DNA from: DATAXP01 sp036272935 | GTDB taxonomy: Bacteria; Planctomycetota; Planctomycetia; Pirellulales; PNKZ01 | Direction of reading: 5' to 3' | DNA: 64,000 bases | Assembly: GCA_036272935.1 (NCBI GenBank) | Contig: DATAXP010000075.1 | Location: forward strand, 62,001-126,000 | Shown: positions 17,158 to 23,970 of the stretch, piece by piece | Position numbering within the stretch: position 1 is the stretch's first letter | How the letters are laid out: each line of letters starts with the position of its first letter | Made by a program: the position numbers and the translations under genes | The notes under the pieces: generated by a model | What the model saw: only the letters and a program-made list of their open reading frames with translations | What the model was told of the DNA's origin: nothing | Database searches by the model: none

Positions 17158-18453
17158 TTACCAATTAATGCGATCCGATCCCAGTTCATCCTCGATGTGC
17201 AGCAAGCGATTGTATTTCGCCAGGCGTTCGCTGCGCTGGATCGAGCCGATCTTGATCGTTTTGGTGGCGGTGCCCACGGCCAGATCGGCGATCGTGGTGT
17301 CCTCGGTTTCGCCGCTGCGGGCCGAGACAACGCGGCCATAATTCGAGTTTTGGGCAGTGCGCATCGTGCGCATCGTTTCTGATAGCGTGCCGATCTGGTT
17401 CACCTTGATCAGCACCGAGTTGGCCGCTCGCAACGAGATGCCGCGCCGCAGCCGATCGTCGCGCGTTGCAAATAAGTCATCGCCGACCAGCTTCACGCGC
17501 TCACCGAGCCGAGAAGTCAATGCTTGCCAGCCTTCCCAATCCTCCTCGGCCAGGCCGTCCTCGATGCTGGTAACCGGGAACTTGTCGACGATCTCTGCTA
17601 GCTGGTCGATCATCTGCTGGCTGGTGAGCCGCGCGCCGCCGGTGGCCGCCAGGCGATAGTGCGAGCCGTCGTAGAACTGCGTGCTGGCAACGTCGATGGC
17701 GATCGTCACGTCCTCGGCCGGCCGCAGCCGCGCCGCCTCGATCGCGCGGACGATGAACTCGGCTGCTTGCGAGTTGCTCTTGAGTCGCGGGCCGTAGCCT
17801 CCTTCGTCGCCGACCAGACGGCCTTCGTAGCCGGCATCGCGCAGCAAGGTGCCCAGCCGCCGAAACACGCGCACGATCCACTCCAGCGCCTCGGCGTAGC
17901 TGCCAGCCCCGACGGGCATGATCAGGAAATCCTGAAAGTCGATGTTCCCGCCGGCGTGGGCGCCGCCGGAAATCATGTTCGTCATCGGCAGCGGAATGCG
18001 CGGCTGCACGGTGGCGGCTGAGCTGGGCGTGAGCCGCTGCCACAGATGGCAGATATGACGATACAGCGGGATGTGCTCGGCGGCGGCGGCAGCGTGGGCC
18101 GCGGCGAGCGACGCGCCGAGGATCGCGTTGGCGCCGAGCCGTGATTTGCGCGGCGAGTTGTCGAGTTCGCACAGCCGGGCATCGACGGCAAATTGGTCGG
18201 CAACGTCCATTCCCGCCAAGGCTGGCGCGATCACCTGCTCCACGTTCCGCACGGCTTGCAACACACCGCGGCCATCGTAGCGGTCGGGATCGCCGTCACG
18301 CAGCTCTTGTGCTTCGGCGCTACCGGTGCTCGCCCCAGCCGGCACGATGGCGCGCCCAGTCGCTCCGCCGGCGCATTGCATCTCCACCTCAACCGTGGGC
18401 GCGCCGCGGCTGTCGAGCACTTCCCAGGCGCGGACTTTCGTAATCGCAGTCAT
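17158..18453 (-). CDS. eno: Enolase, divergent active site
   Basis: Converts 2-phosphoglycerate to phosphoenolpyruvate. At 431 aa it has full enolase length with LDSRGAPTVEVE, the mobile loop GASTG (residues 41-44), SRLGANAILG, GGAHAGGN (His166), GDEGG (Glu217), Mg ligands Asp254, Glu298 (SIEDG) and Asp325 (GDD), Lys350 (IKVNQIG) and Lys401 (IKIGS). Two positions are unusual: Asp175 in FQDFLI replaces the Glu of the usual QEF motif (Glu168 in yeast numbering), and Ala378 in SARSGETED replaces the His of SHRSGETED (His373 in yeast). It starts 4 bp after the phosphotransferase gene ends, suggesting co-expression. Enolase fold is certain; full activity is likely but not assured. Confidence 0.9.
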   Translation of the reverse strand: MTAITKVRAWEVLDSRGAPTVEVEMQCAGGATGRAIVPAGASTGSAEAQELRDGDPDRYDGRGVLQAVRNVEQVIAPALAGMDVADQFAVDARLCELDNSPRKSRLGANAILGASLAAAHAAAAAEHIPLYRHICHLWQRLTPSSAATVQPRIPLPMTNMISGGAHAGGNIDFQDFLIMPVGAGSYAEALEWIVRVFRRLGTLLRDAGYEGRLVGDEGGYGPRLKSNSQAAEFIVRAIEAARLRPAEDVTIAIDVASTQFYDGSHYRLAATGGARLTSQQMIDQLAEIVDKFPVTSIEDGLAEEDWEGWQALTSRLGERVKLVGDDLFATRDDRLRRGISLRAANSVLIKVNQIGTLSETMRTMRTAQNSNYGRVVSARSGETEDTTIADLAVGTATKTIKIGSIQRSERLAKYNRLLHIEDELGSDRINW

Positions 18454-18457
18454 GCGT

Positions 18458-19507
18458 CTAAAAACTCGTCAACGCTTCGTTCCAGTTTTTCGGTGAATGG
18501 GCGAACAAGCCGAGGCACGCCATGCGCACCCGCTGGCGCGACGGTTCATCGTCGAGATATTCGATCCGGCTCTTGCCGTCGAGCCGTGCCCAAGCGCAGC
18601 CGGCCAGGTGCTGGATGCCGCGCTCGACGAGCTGGCCGTACTCGTCGTCGCCGATGCGCGGCCGCACTTGCGCCTCGTACGCGGCCAGGAACGCTTGCTC
18701 GAGCGCCCGGTGTTGCGCCGCGGCGGCGGGACGTGCGACGCGCTTCAACACCAGGTGAGCCAGGAACAGCCCCAGGTCGAAGGCGGGGTCGCCGAAGTGG
18801 CCGGTTTCGAAATCGACCATCATCAGCCCGCCGTCCCACACCAGCAGGTTCTTAGGGGTGAAATCGGCATGCACCAGCGAACGAGGATGCGCGAGCGTCG
18901 AGACAATCAGTCGATCGAGGTGCGCGCGGTGCTCGGGCCACGCGGCCGCCACGGCGCGGTAATAGGGATCGAGCCGCAACTCGTCGAACAAGGTGCGGTC
19001 CCCCAGCCGGCGCTCGATGTCCGCATCATTCCAGGTGCCGGCGTGCAGCACGCCAAGCAAGGTTCCGCACTGGCGTGCGATTTCAGGATCGAGCCGGCCA
19101 GCGAGCAAATCGCGCTTCCACACCCGGTGGGCCCGGTCGGCGGCCGACATGGCAAACACGTAATTCTCGCGATCCTCGCCCACGATTCGCGGCGTGCGGG
19201 CGACCAACCCCGGCGGAGCATGGCGGCTAAGCACCTCGTCGCAGGCGCGCAACACGTCGATCTCGCGCCAGATGCGCTCGATGCTCGAAAACCACGGCTG
19301 CGGAGTACGCAACTGATGGCGGACCTGCTTGACGACGAACTCTTGGCCCGGCCGCTCGGGACGCTCGACGAAGAACACCTCGTTCGAAACGCCGCCAGCC
19401 AGCCGCGCCACGGTAACTGGCTCGTCGGGGCCGATCCAGCCGCGCGTGCGCAGGTACGCGGCGGTGTTCTGTTCGTCGAGCAGCAGCGACATGACTTCGG
19501 CGGTCAT
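18458..19507 (-). CDS. APH-family phosphotransferase
   Basis: Kinase of the aminoglycoside phosphotransferase/choline-kinase superfamily, 349 aa. Visible ATP-site elements are the glycine-containing ARLAGGVSNEVFFVE loop, Lys60 in FVVKQVR, catalytic HADFTPKN (Asp215, Asn220) and metal-binding VDFETGHFGDPAFDL (Asp232). The overall pattern, including WFSSIERIWREIDVL after the Lys, is similar to methylthioribose-kinase-like proteins, but the substrate cannot be read. It is cytosolic, with no signal. The gene ends four bases before eno, so the two form a tight unit; a role in sugar-phosphate metabolism is inference from that. Confidence 0.85.
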   Translation of the reverse strand: MTAEVMSLLLDEQNTAAYLRTRGWIGPDEPVTVARLAGGVSNEVFFVERPERPGQEFVVKQVRHQLRTPQPWFSSIERIWREIDVLRACDEVLSRHAPPGLVARTPRIVGEDRENYVFAMSAADRAHRVWKRDLLAGRLDPEIARQCGTLLGVLHAGTWNDADIERRLGDRTLFDELRLDPYYRAVAAAWPEHRAHLDRLIVSTLAHPRSLVHADFTPKNLLVWDGGLMMVDFETGHFGDPAFDLGLFLAHLVLKRVARPAAAAQHRALEQAFLAAYEAQVRPRIGDDEYGQLVERGIQHLAGCAWARLDGKSRIEYLDDEPSRQRVRMACLGLFAHSPKNWNEALTSF

Positions 19508-19538
19508 GCCGACAGTTTAGCGGGGTAGATGGCAACAG

Positions 19539-19610
19539 CAACCAGCCCGAAGCGCAAGCGAGGGAGAACACTGTACCCGCCTCGCCCTCGCTTGCGCGTC
19601 GGGCTGGTTG
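19539..19610. repeat. Inverted repeat CAACCAGCCCGA...TCGGGCTGGTTG
   Basis: Arms 19539-19564 and 19585-19610 pair at 25 of 26 positions and contain the word GCGCAAGCGAGGG, with a 20-base loop. It lies in the promoter-side spacer upstream of the phosphotransferase-enolase unit. Confidence 0.85.
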
Positions 19611-19791
19611 TCGGTTGGATCGTTTAACCCCTCGGTTGATGGTTAGTGGGTGGTGACAGCAAGATCGGCGCGATCGTTACAACACCACCGCCCGGCATGC
19701 CCACGCTCCCGGGGCATGCGCTGGATAAACGTGACCTACACTTATTCTGACCATGTAGTCTTGGAACCGACATGCGCTGGACCATCGACCG

Positions 19792-19935
19792 ATGCGTCAC
19801 GTTTGGTATGCCTACGGTTGGACGATGAACCACATGGATCGGCTCAGCTCGCGCGAGTGGCTGATCGTGCTGCTGAGCGTGGTGCTGTGGGGACTGTTTT
19901 GCATGCGCGGTTTTGGGTCACGCAAGGACTACTAG
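19792..19935 (+). CDS. 47-aa single-pass membrane protein
   Basis: Small ORF from ATG 19792 (in-frame ATGs at 19825 and 19834 are alternatives) to TAG 19935. The peptide has a hydrophilic start (MNHMDRLSSRE), one hydrophobic helix WLIVLLSVVLWGLFCM, and a short basic end RGFGSRKDY. The clean order of charge, helix and Arg/Lys tail looks like a genuine small membrane protein. It ends 37 bp before the GGDEF gene, so they may be co-transcribed. Function unknown. Confidence 0.6.
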   Translation: MRHVWYAYGWTMNHMDRLSSREWLIVLLSVVLWGLFCMRGFGSRKDY

Positions 19936-19972
19936 CCACTGGCGGGTCGACGATTTTGAGAGGTACACGGTA

Positions 19973-20980
19973 ATGTCTTGCTTTGCGCTATTCGATTTCG
20001 AGTTGCTGCGCAACTTGCCGATGTCGACGCCGTTGGCGTTGGCGATGGTAGCCTTTTTGGGCTACGTGTTCGGGCGGCATCGGAAGGTGCAGGTGATTTC
20101 CAGCGAGTCGACCAATGCGCGGCGCGATATGAAGCGCGCCCAGGCGGTGGCCAAGGACCTCGAAGGGATCGCCAAGATGCTGCGCAAGAGCCTGGCGCGG
20201 CATCACGGCAGCATCGTGCGGTTCAAGGGGCGCGTGAGCGAGCTGAGCGAGCGCGGCGAAGAATCGGCCTGGCGCGACCTGTGCAAGGAAGTTGAAGAAA
20301 TCCTGGGTCCGACCATCGAGCTGAGCACGCAGATCGCCCGCGCCTACGATGAAATCCGTCAGCAAAGCCATCAGTTGATGACATTCACCGAGGTGCGCAC
20401 CGATCAGCTCACCGGCGTGGCCAATCGCCGGGCGCTCGACGACACGCTCAAGAGCTGGGTGGCGATGAAGCACCGCTACGAACTGCACTTCTCGATCGTG
20501 ATCCTCGACATCGACCATTTCAAGCGCATCAACGACGAGCGGGGCCACGTGGTCGGCGACCAGGTGCTGCAGAGCGTCGCCCGGCTGATCGAGGAAGCGG
20601 CCCGCGAAACCGACCTGGTGACGCGGTTCGGCGGCGAGGAGTTCGTGATCCTGATGCCGCAGACCGACATCGACGGAGCGTGCATCGGCGCCGAGCGCAT
20701 CCGCAAAATGATCGAAGGCAAGCTGACCGTCACGGTCAGCGGCGGCGTGGCCGAGGCGATCAACGGCGACACGCCCGAGCTGCTGCTCGAGCGGGCCGAC
20801 GCGGCGATGTATCATGCCAAGGCGGGCGGCCGCAACCGGGTCAGCTTCAGCGACGGCACGCGCGTGCAGGCAATCGCGTCACGCTGGAATCCGCCGACCG
20901 CGAAGGCCGAGGCTTCGCAGGAAGCGACGAAGGCCGACGCCCCGGCCGCTGCCGAGCCAGCGGAACCCGCCGCGGTCTAA
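19973..20980 (+). CDS. GGDEF diguanylate cyclase, membrane-anchored
   Basis: Predicted c-di-GMP synthase, 335 aa from ATG 19973, which has a GAGAGG site upstream. Residues 8-32 hold one hydrophobic segment (LPMSTPLALAMVAFLGYVFG); residues 50-160 are a coiled-coil-prone helical signalling region; residues about 165-290 are the GGDEF domain with DQLTGVANRRALD, the Mg-binding DIDHFKRIND, the active GGEEF and the ending AMYHAKAGGRNRV. An RxxD product-inhibition site (RETD) stands five residues before GGEEF, so feedback inhibition by c-di-GMP is expected. The tail is Ala/Glu/Pro-rich. No EAL domain is nearby. Confidence 0.92.
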   Translation: MSCFALFDFELLRNLPMSTPLALAMVAFLGYVFGRHRKVQVISSESTNARRDMKRAQAVAKDLEGIAKMLRKSLARHHGSIVRFKGRVSELSERGEESAWRDLCKEVEEILGPTIELSTQIARAYDEIRQQSHQLMTFTEVRTDQLTGVANRRALDDTLKSWVAMKHRYELHFSIVILDIDHFKRINDERGHVVGDQVLQSVARLIEEAARETDLVTRFGGEEFVILMPQTDIDGACIGAERIRKMIEGKLTVTVSGGVAEAINGDTPELLLERADAAMYHAKAGGRNRVSFSDGTRVQAIASRWNPPTAKAEASQEATKADAPAAAEPAEPAAV

Positions 20981-22320
20981 AGCGAGCGGGCATCACGATA
21001 GGCCTGGAAGAACGCGCGCCGGCAGGCCGCGTTGCGAGCCCAACAACGGGCGATGCGGCGCAGATCGCGGCGCTCTTGCCGCTTGCTCATTCGGCGCACG
21101 AAGCGGACTACTGATGCCTCGGCCAGGGCCGCACGACCGTCGACCATGCGCAGATGGTCGGCCGTCAGCTTTGAGGCATTGATTCGCCACCAGTGCAGTC
21201 GGCCGAGCAGGCGACCGACCGCCGCTGCGTCTGTCGCGCCTTCCGGCACACCTGCTGGACAACGCTCGCACACCAACAGACCCGCAGATGGAATCACGAG
21301 CAGCGGGCGAGGCACGTCGATGCCGCGGGCAAGCTGGGCGTGTTCGATCAACCAGCGACGCAATGCGTCGGATCGCCGCGGGAACCTGATGACCTCGGCG
21401 CCGTTGACCAGCATGGCTGCGCGCTGGGTTGAGACATCGCGCACCGCGTGTACACGCTGGCTTTGAAGCTCGAAGCGATAGAAATCGCGATTGTCGGCCA
21501 GCGCTCGCTTGTCGCGGCGGGCCATCAGCCGCAGCCCGTAGCGGCGCGTGCGAAGCGCGATCTCGCTCAGGGCGCGCCGGCAATCGAGCGACTGCCATCC
21601 TCGCCGGTGGCGCAGATAGTGAACGAAGAACCGCAGGCGCTCGCGGCGCGTTACCCGATCGAGCCAGTCCCAGTTCATCATCACCAGGTTCGCGCGGCAT
21701 CGGCGCCACGAGAGTGCGGCCGACAAACGCACTCCCGGCACATCGACCCAGTGCAGGCGCGGCTTGCCGCCTTCGAGCCGTACCAGGACGTTGCCCGAGT
21801 GCGGGTCGTTATGGTAGGCGCCAGCATCGTGGGCCGCGGCGGTCAACTCGGCCAGTGCCTCGAGCAGTGCCCGGCGCATGTTGGTGCGGTCGGGCACGTC
21901 GAGCTGCGGCAGCTGGGTCGCCACGAAATCGGTCAGACTCGTAGCGTCGTCGATCGCCGCGGTGAGCAGAAAGTTATCGTTGGTAGCCTGCCCGAATGCC
22001 ACAGGCGCCACCGCTGGCAAATGTCGGCGGGCCAGCTCGAGCGCCCGGCAATATTCACGCTCGGAAGCACTCGATCGTAGTAAGTCGCGGAGCCGATCGA
22101 TCCAGCCACTGGCGCGGTAGCGCTTCAAAAAGAACGATTGCCGCGGCAGATCGATGCGATACACGGTGCGATGCGTCCCGTGCTTGACGACGCGCGCGGT
22201 GCCCGTGCCGAGCCAGGCGAGCAAGTCGCCGCCGTGTGCCGCGGGCAGCTCGGCCTGCCAGCGTGGGTCGATGTGCCAACACACTTCGCAATCGGCCAGG
22301 GCCGAGAGATCGTGTTCCAT
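20977..22320 (-). CDS. Tandem kinase-like protein (WaaP/RIO-type fold)
   Basis: 447 aa from ATG 22320 (AGGGA upstream; a TTG at 22362 is possible). The N-terminal half is a lipopolysaccharide-kinase/RIO-like domain: VVKHGTHRTVYRIDLPRQSFFLKRYR (glycine loop region and Lys), catalytic YHNDPHSGNVLV and metal-site WVDVPG. The second half, from about residue 270, repeats kinase-like features (RFELQSQRVHAVRDVSTQRAAMLVNG; LLVIPSAGLLVCE; VGRLLGRLHWWRINASKLTADHLRM) but lacks the HxD-type signature, so it looks like a degenerate second kinase lobe. Members phosphorylate LPS-core sugars or similar. It ends convergently, overlapping the GGDEF gene end by 4 bp. Confidence 0.75.
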   Translation of the reverse strand: MEHDLSALADCEVCWHIDPRWQAELPAAHGGDLLAWLGTGTARVVKHGTHRTVYRIDLPRQSFFLKRYRASGWIDRLRDLLRSSASEREYCRALELARRHLPAVAPVAFGQATNDNFLLTAAIDDATSLTDFVATQLPQLDVPDRTNMRRALLEALAELTAAAHDAGAYHNDPHSGNVLVRLEGGKPRLHWVDVPGVRLSAALSWRRCRANLVMMNWDWLDRVTRRERLRFFVHYLRHRRGWQSLDCRRALSEIALRTRRYGLRLMARRDKRALADNRDFYRFELQSQRVHAVRDVSTQRAAMLVNGAEVIRFPRRSDALRRWLIEHAQLARGIDVPRPLLVIPSAGLLVCERCPAGVPEGATDAAAVGRLLGRLHWWRINASKLTADHLRMVDGRAALAEASVVRFVRRMSKRQERRDLRRIARCWARNAACRRAFFQAYRDARSL

Positions 22321-22388
22321 CACACGTCGTCCCTGACGTAGCACAACAAACTCGCGTCGCAAGCACGCGGCTAAATGAGAACAATCAT

Positions 22389-23333
22389 CTAAAACACGCC
22401 TTCGGCCGGGTTGTAGCCGAGTTGCTTGGCCTTGGCAAAGTCGGCGGTGGCGCGATCGGCCTGCCCCATCTTCTCAAACACCTCGCCGCGATGGTGGTAT
22501 AGCACGCTGAGCTGTTCGTCGTACTGGCGCGTGAAACGCTCGAGATACGCGGGCGACGCACCTCTCTTGGCGGCGCGATCGAACTCCAACTTTTTCGATC
22601 GCTCACCCAGTTCGATCGACTTTTCCAGGTCGTCGAGCGCGGCCTGCTTGTCGCCGAGCAGGAATTGCAAGTAGCCGCGCGTGTCGAGATACGCGTAGTT
22701 CATCGGCCACAGGACCAGTGCCCGTTCGACGTCGGCCAGCCCCTCCTTCAGCTTCGTACGCGCCAAGGCGCAACCGTAGGCCCGGGCGTTCAGCGGCTCG
22801 GGGTCGGCCGGCTCGCGATAGCGGACCGCCTGGTCCAGGTCGGTTAGTGCCTTTTCGTGCTCGCCGTCGCGCTGATAGATGAAGCTGCGGATCAGGTACG
22901 CGCGGGCCTGCTTTGGTTGCAGCTCGACGGCGCGGTTGGCGTCGTCGAGGCTGGCATCGAACTGCTTGTCCTCGAATCGCCAGCGGGCACGGAATGTATA
23001 AAGCTGCGACGCCATGTCGCGGCTTTGGTCCTCGGGAAGCCAGGAAATCGCACGGTCGAGCGCGGCGATGGCGCCCGGCAGATCGCCGGCGGCGTGTTTC
23101 TCGTCGGCGCGGCGCACGAGGAACCGAATCCACATGTTGCGGCCGTCGGTCCCCAGCGGACTTTCGACCACCAGCGCCGCGACAATCGCGGCTAAAAGCA
23201 GCAGCGCAACGGTCTTTCGCCAGGGGAACCGCTGCCGGGGCCCATCGTCGCGGTCGTCGCCGGGATGGCCGTCGTCGAATTTCTTGGGAATTGGAAAGCC
23301 GTGTTGATCGACCTGGTTGCGGGGTGGATTCAT
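22389..23333 (-). CDS. TPR-repeat protein with one membrane helix
   Basis: 314 aa from ATG 23333. Residues 1-35 are hydrophilic and cytoplasmic-looking (NQVDQHGFPIPKKFDDG), residues about 37-55 a membrane helix (TVALLLLAAIVAALVVESPLG), and the rest a series of tetratricopeptide repeats: GDLPGAIAALDRAISWLP, QFDASLDDANRAVELQP, EHEKALTDLDQAV, GLADVERALVLWP, DKQAALDDLEKSIELGE, QADRATADFAKAKQLGY. TPR arrays act as protein-binding scaffolds, here probably exposed on one face of the inner membrane. No Shine-Dalgarno site precedes the ATG. It is separated by 69 bp from the kinase-like gene and may share its transcript. Confidence 0.8.
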   Translation of the reverse strand: MNPPRNQVDQHGFPIPKKFDDGHPGDDRDDGPRQRFPWRKTVALLLLAAIVAALVVESPLGTDGRNMWIRFLVRRADEKHAAGDLPGAIAALDRAISWLPEDQSRDMASQLYTFRARWRFEDKQFDASLDDANRAVELQPKQARAYLIRSFIYQRDGEHEKALTDLDQAVRYREPADPEPLNARAYGCALARTKLKEGLADVERALVLWPMNYAYLDTRGYLQFLLGDKQAALDDLEKSIELGERSKKLEFDRAAKRGASPAYLERFTRQYDEQLSVLYHHRGEVFEKMGQADRATADFAKAKQLGYNPAEGVF

Positions 23334-23609
23334 GGAGGAACTGCGTTTTTCGATCCTGGCGCCCTCACCAAGTAAGCTATCCCGCCAGCGATGCCGCGGC
23401 AAGTTCACTGCCGGCCGGTGGTGACGGCGTTTGCTGGGTGTTGTGCCCGCCCGGTGCTGTCGCCGAGGTAAAGTCAATCGGCTCGCCGCCGCAGCAATTG
23501 ACACTGCCGCCGACCAATCCTTACCATCAGCGGGTAGAGACGCCGAGCCATCGACGCCCTGGGACAGCGGTCCCGTTTCTTGCCCGTCGATTCAGAAGGA
23601 GGAGCCTCG

Positions 23610-23933
23610 ATGCCACTGTTCGAAGTCGAAACTGAGTGCCACATTATCATCACCTGGGCCGGCGACCAGGACGCTGCTGCCGAGGTCGTGCAACACGCTT
23701 ATCCCGAAGAACGCATCTTGCGGATGACCAAGCGTCCGCGCGACACGTGGGTGATCTCGAAATCGGCGCTGGGGATCAGCGGGCCTACCGACCCCTGCCA
23801 CACTGCACGCGACTGCCTGAGCAAGGCCGCCGGCGACAAGGTTCACGCCATCCGGCTGTACATGCACGAAACCGGCACCGACTTGGAACGCGCCCGGCGC
23901 GTGATCGAATCGAACATGGTCATGGGATGGTAG
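23610..23933 (+). CDS. Conserved small protein, unknown function
   Basis: 107-aa acidic cytoplasmic protein starting at ATG 23610, chosen for the strong AAGGAGGAG site seven bases upstream. Secondary structure looks alpha/beta: FEVETECHIIITWAGD, then a helix AAAEVVQHAYPEERILRM, strand WVISKSAL, and a Cys/His-containing segment PTDPCHTARDCLSKA before IRLYMHETGTDLERARRVI. No known domain is recognised. It stands alone between divergent TPR and convergent repeat-protein genes. Confidence 0.75.
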   Translation: MPLFEVETECHIIITWAGDQDAAAEVVQHAYPEERILRMTKRPRDTWVISKSALGISGPTDPCHTARDCLSKAAGDKVHAIRLYMHETGTDLERARRVIESNMVMGW

Positions 23934-23937
23934 ACGC

Positions 23938-23966
23938 GGAATGTCGAATGTCGCATTTGGCATTCC
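23938..23966. repeat. Short hairpin GGAATG..CATTCC between convergent genes
   Basis: GGAATGTCGAATG faces CATTTGGCATTCC, giving a hairpin of about 11 bp in the 37-bp gap between two convergent genes. It could serve as a bidirectional stop signal, although no T-tract is present; the words resemble the longer inverted repeats at 9.8 and 12.2 kb. Confidence 0.55.
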
Positions 23967-23970
23967 TTCG

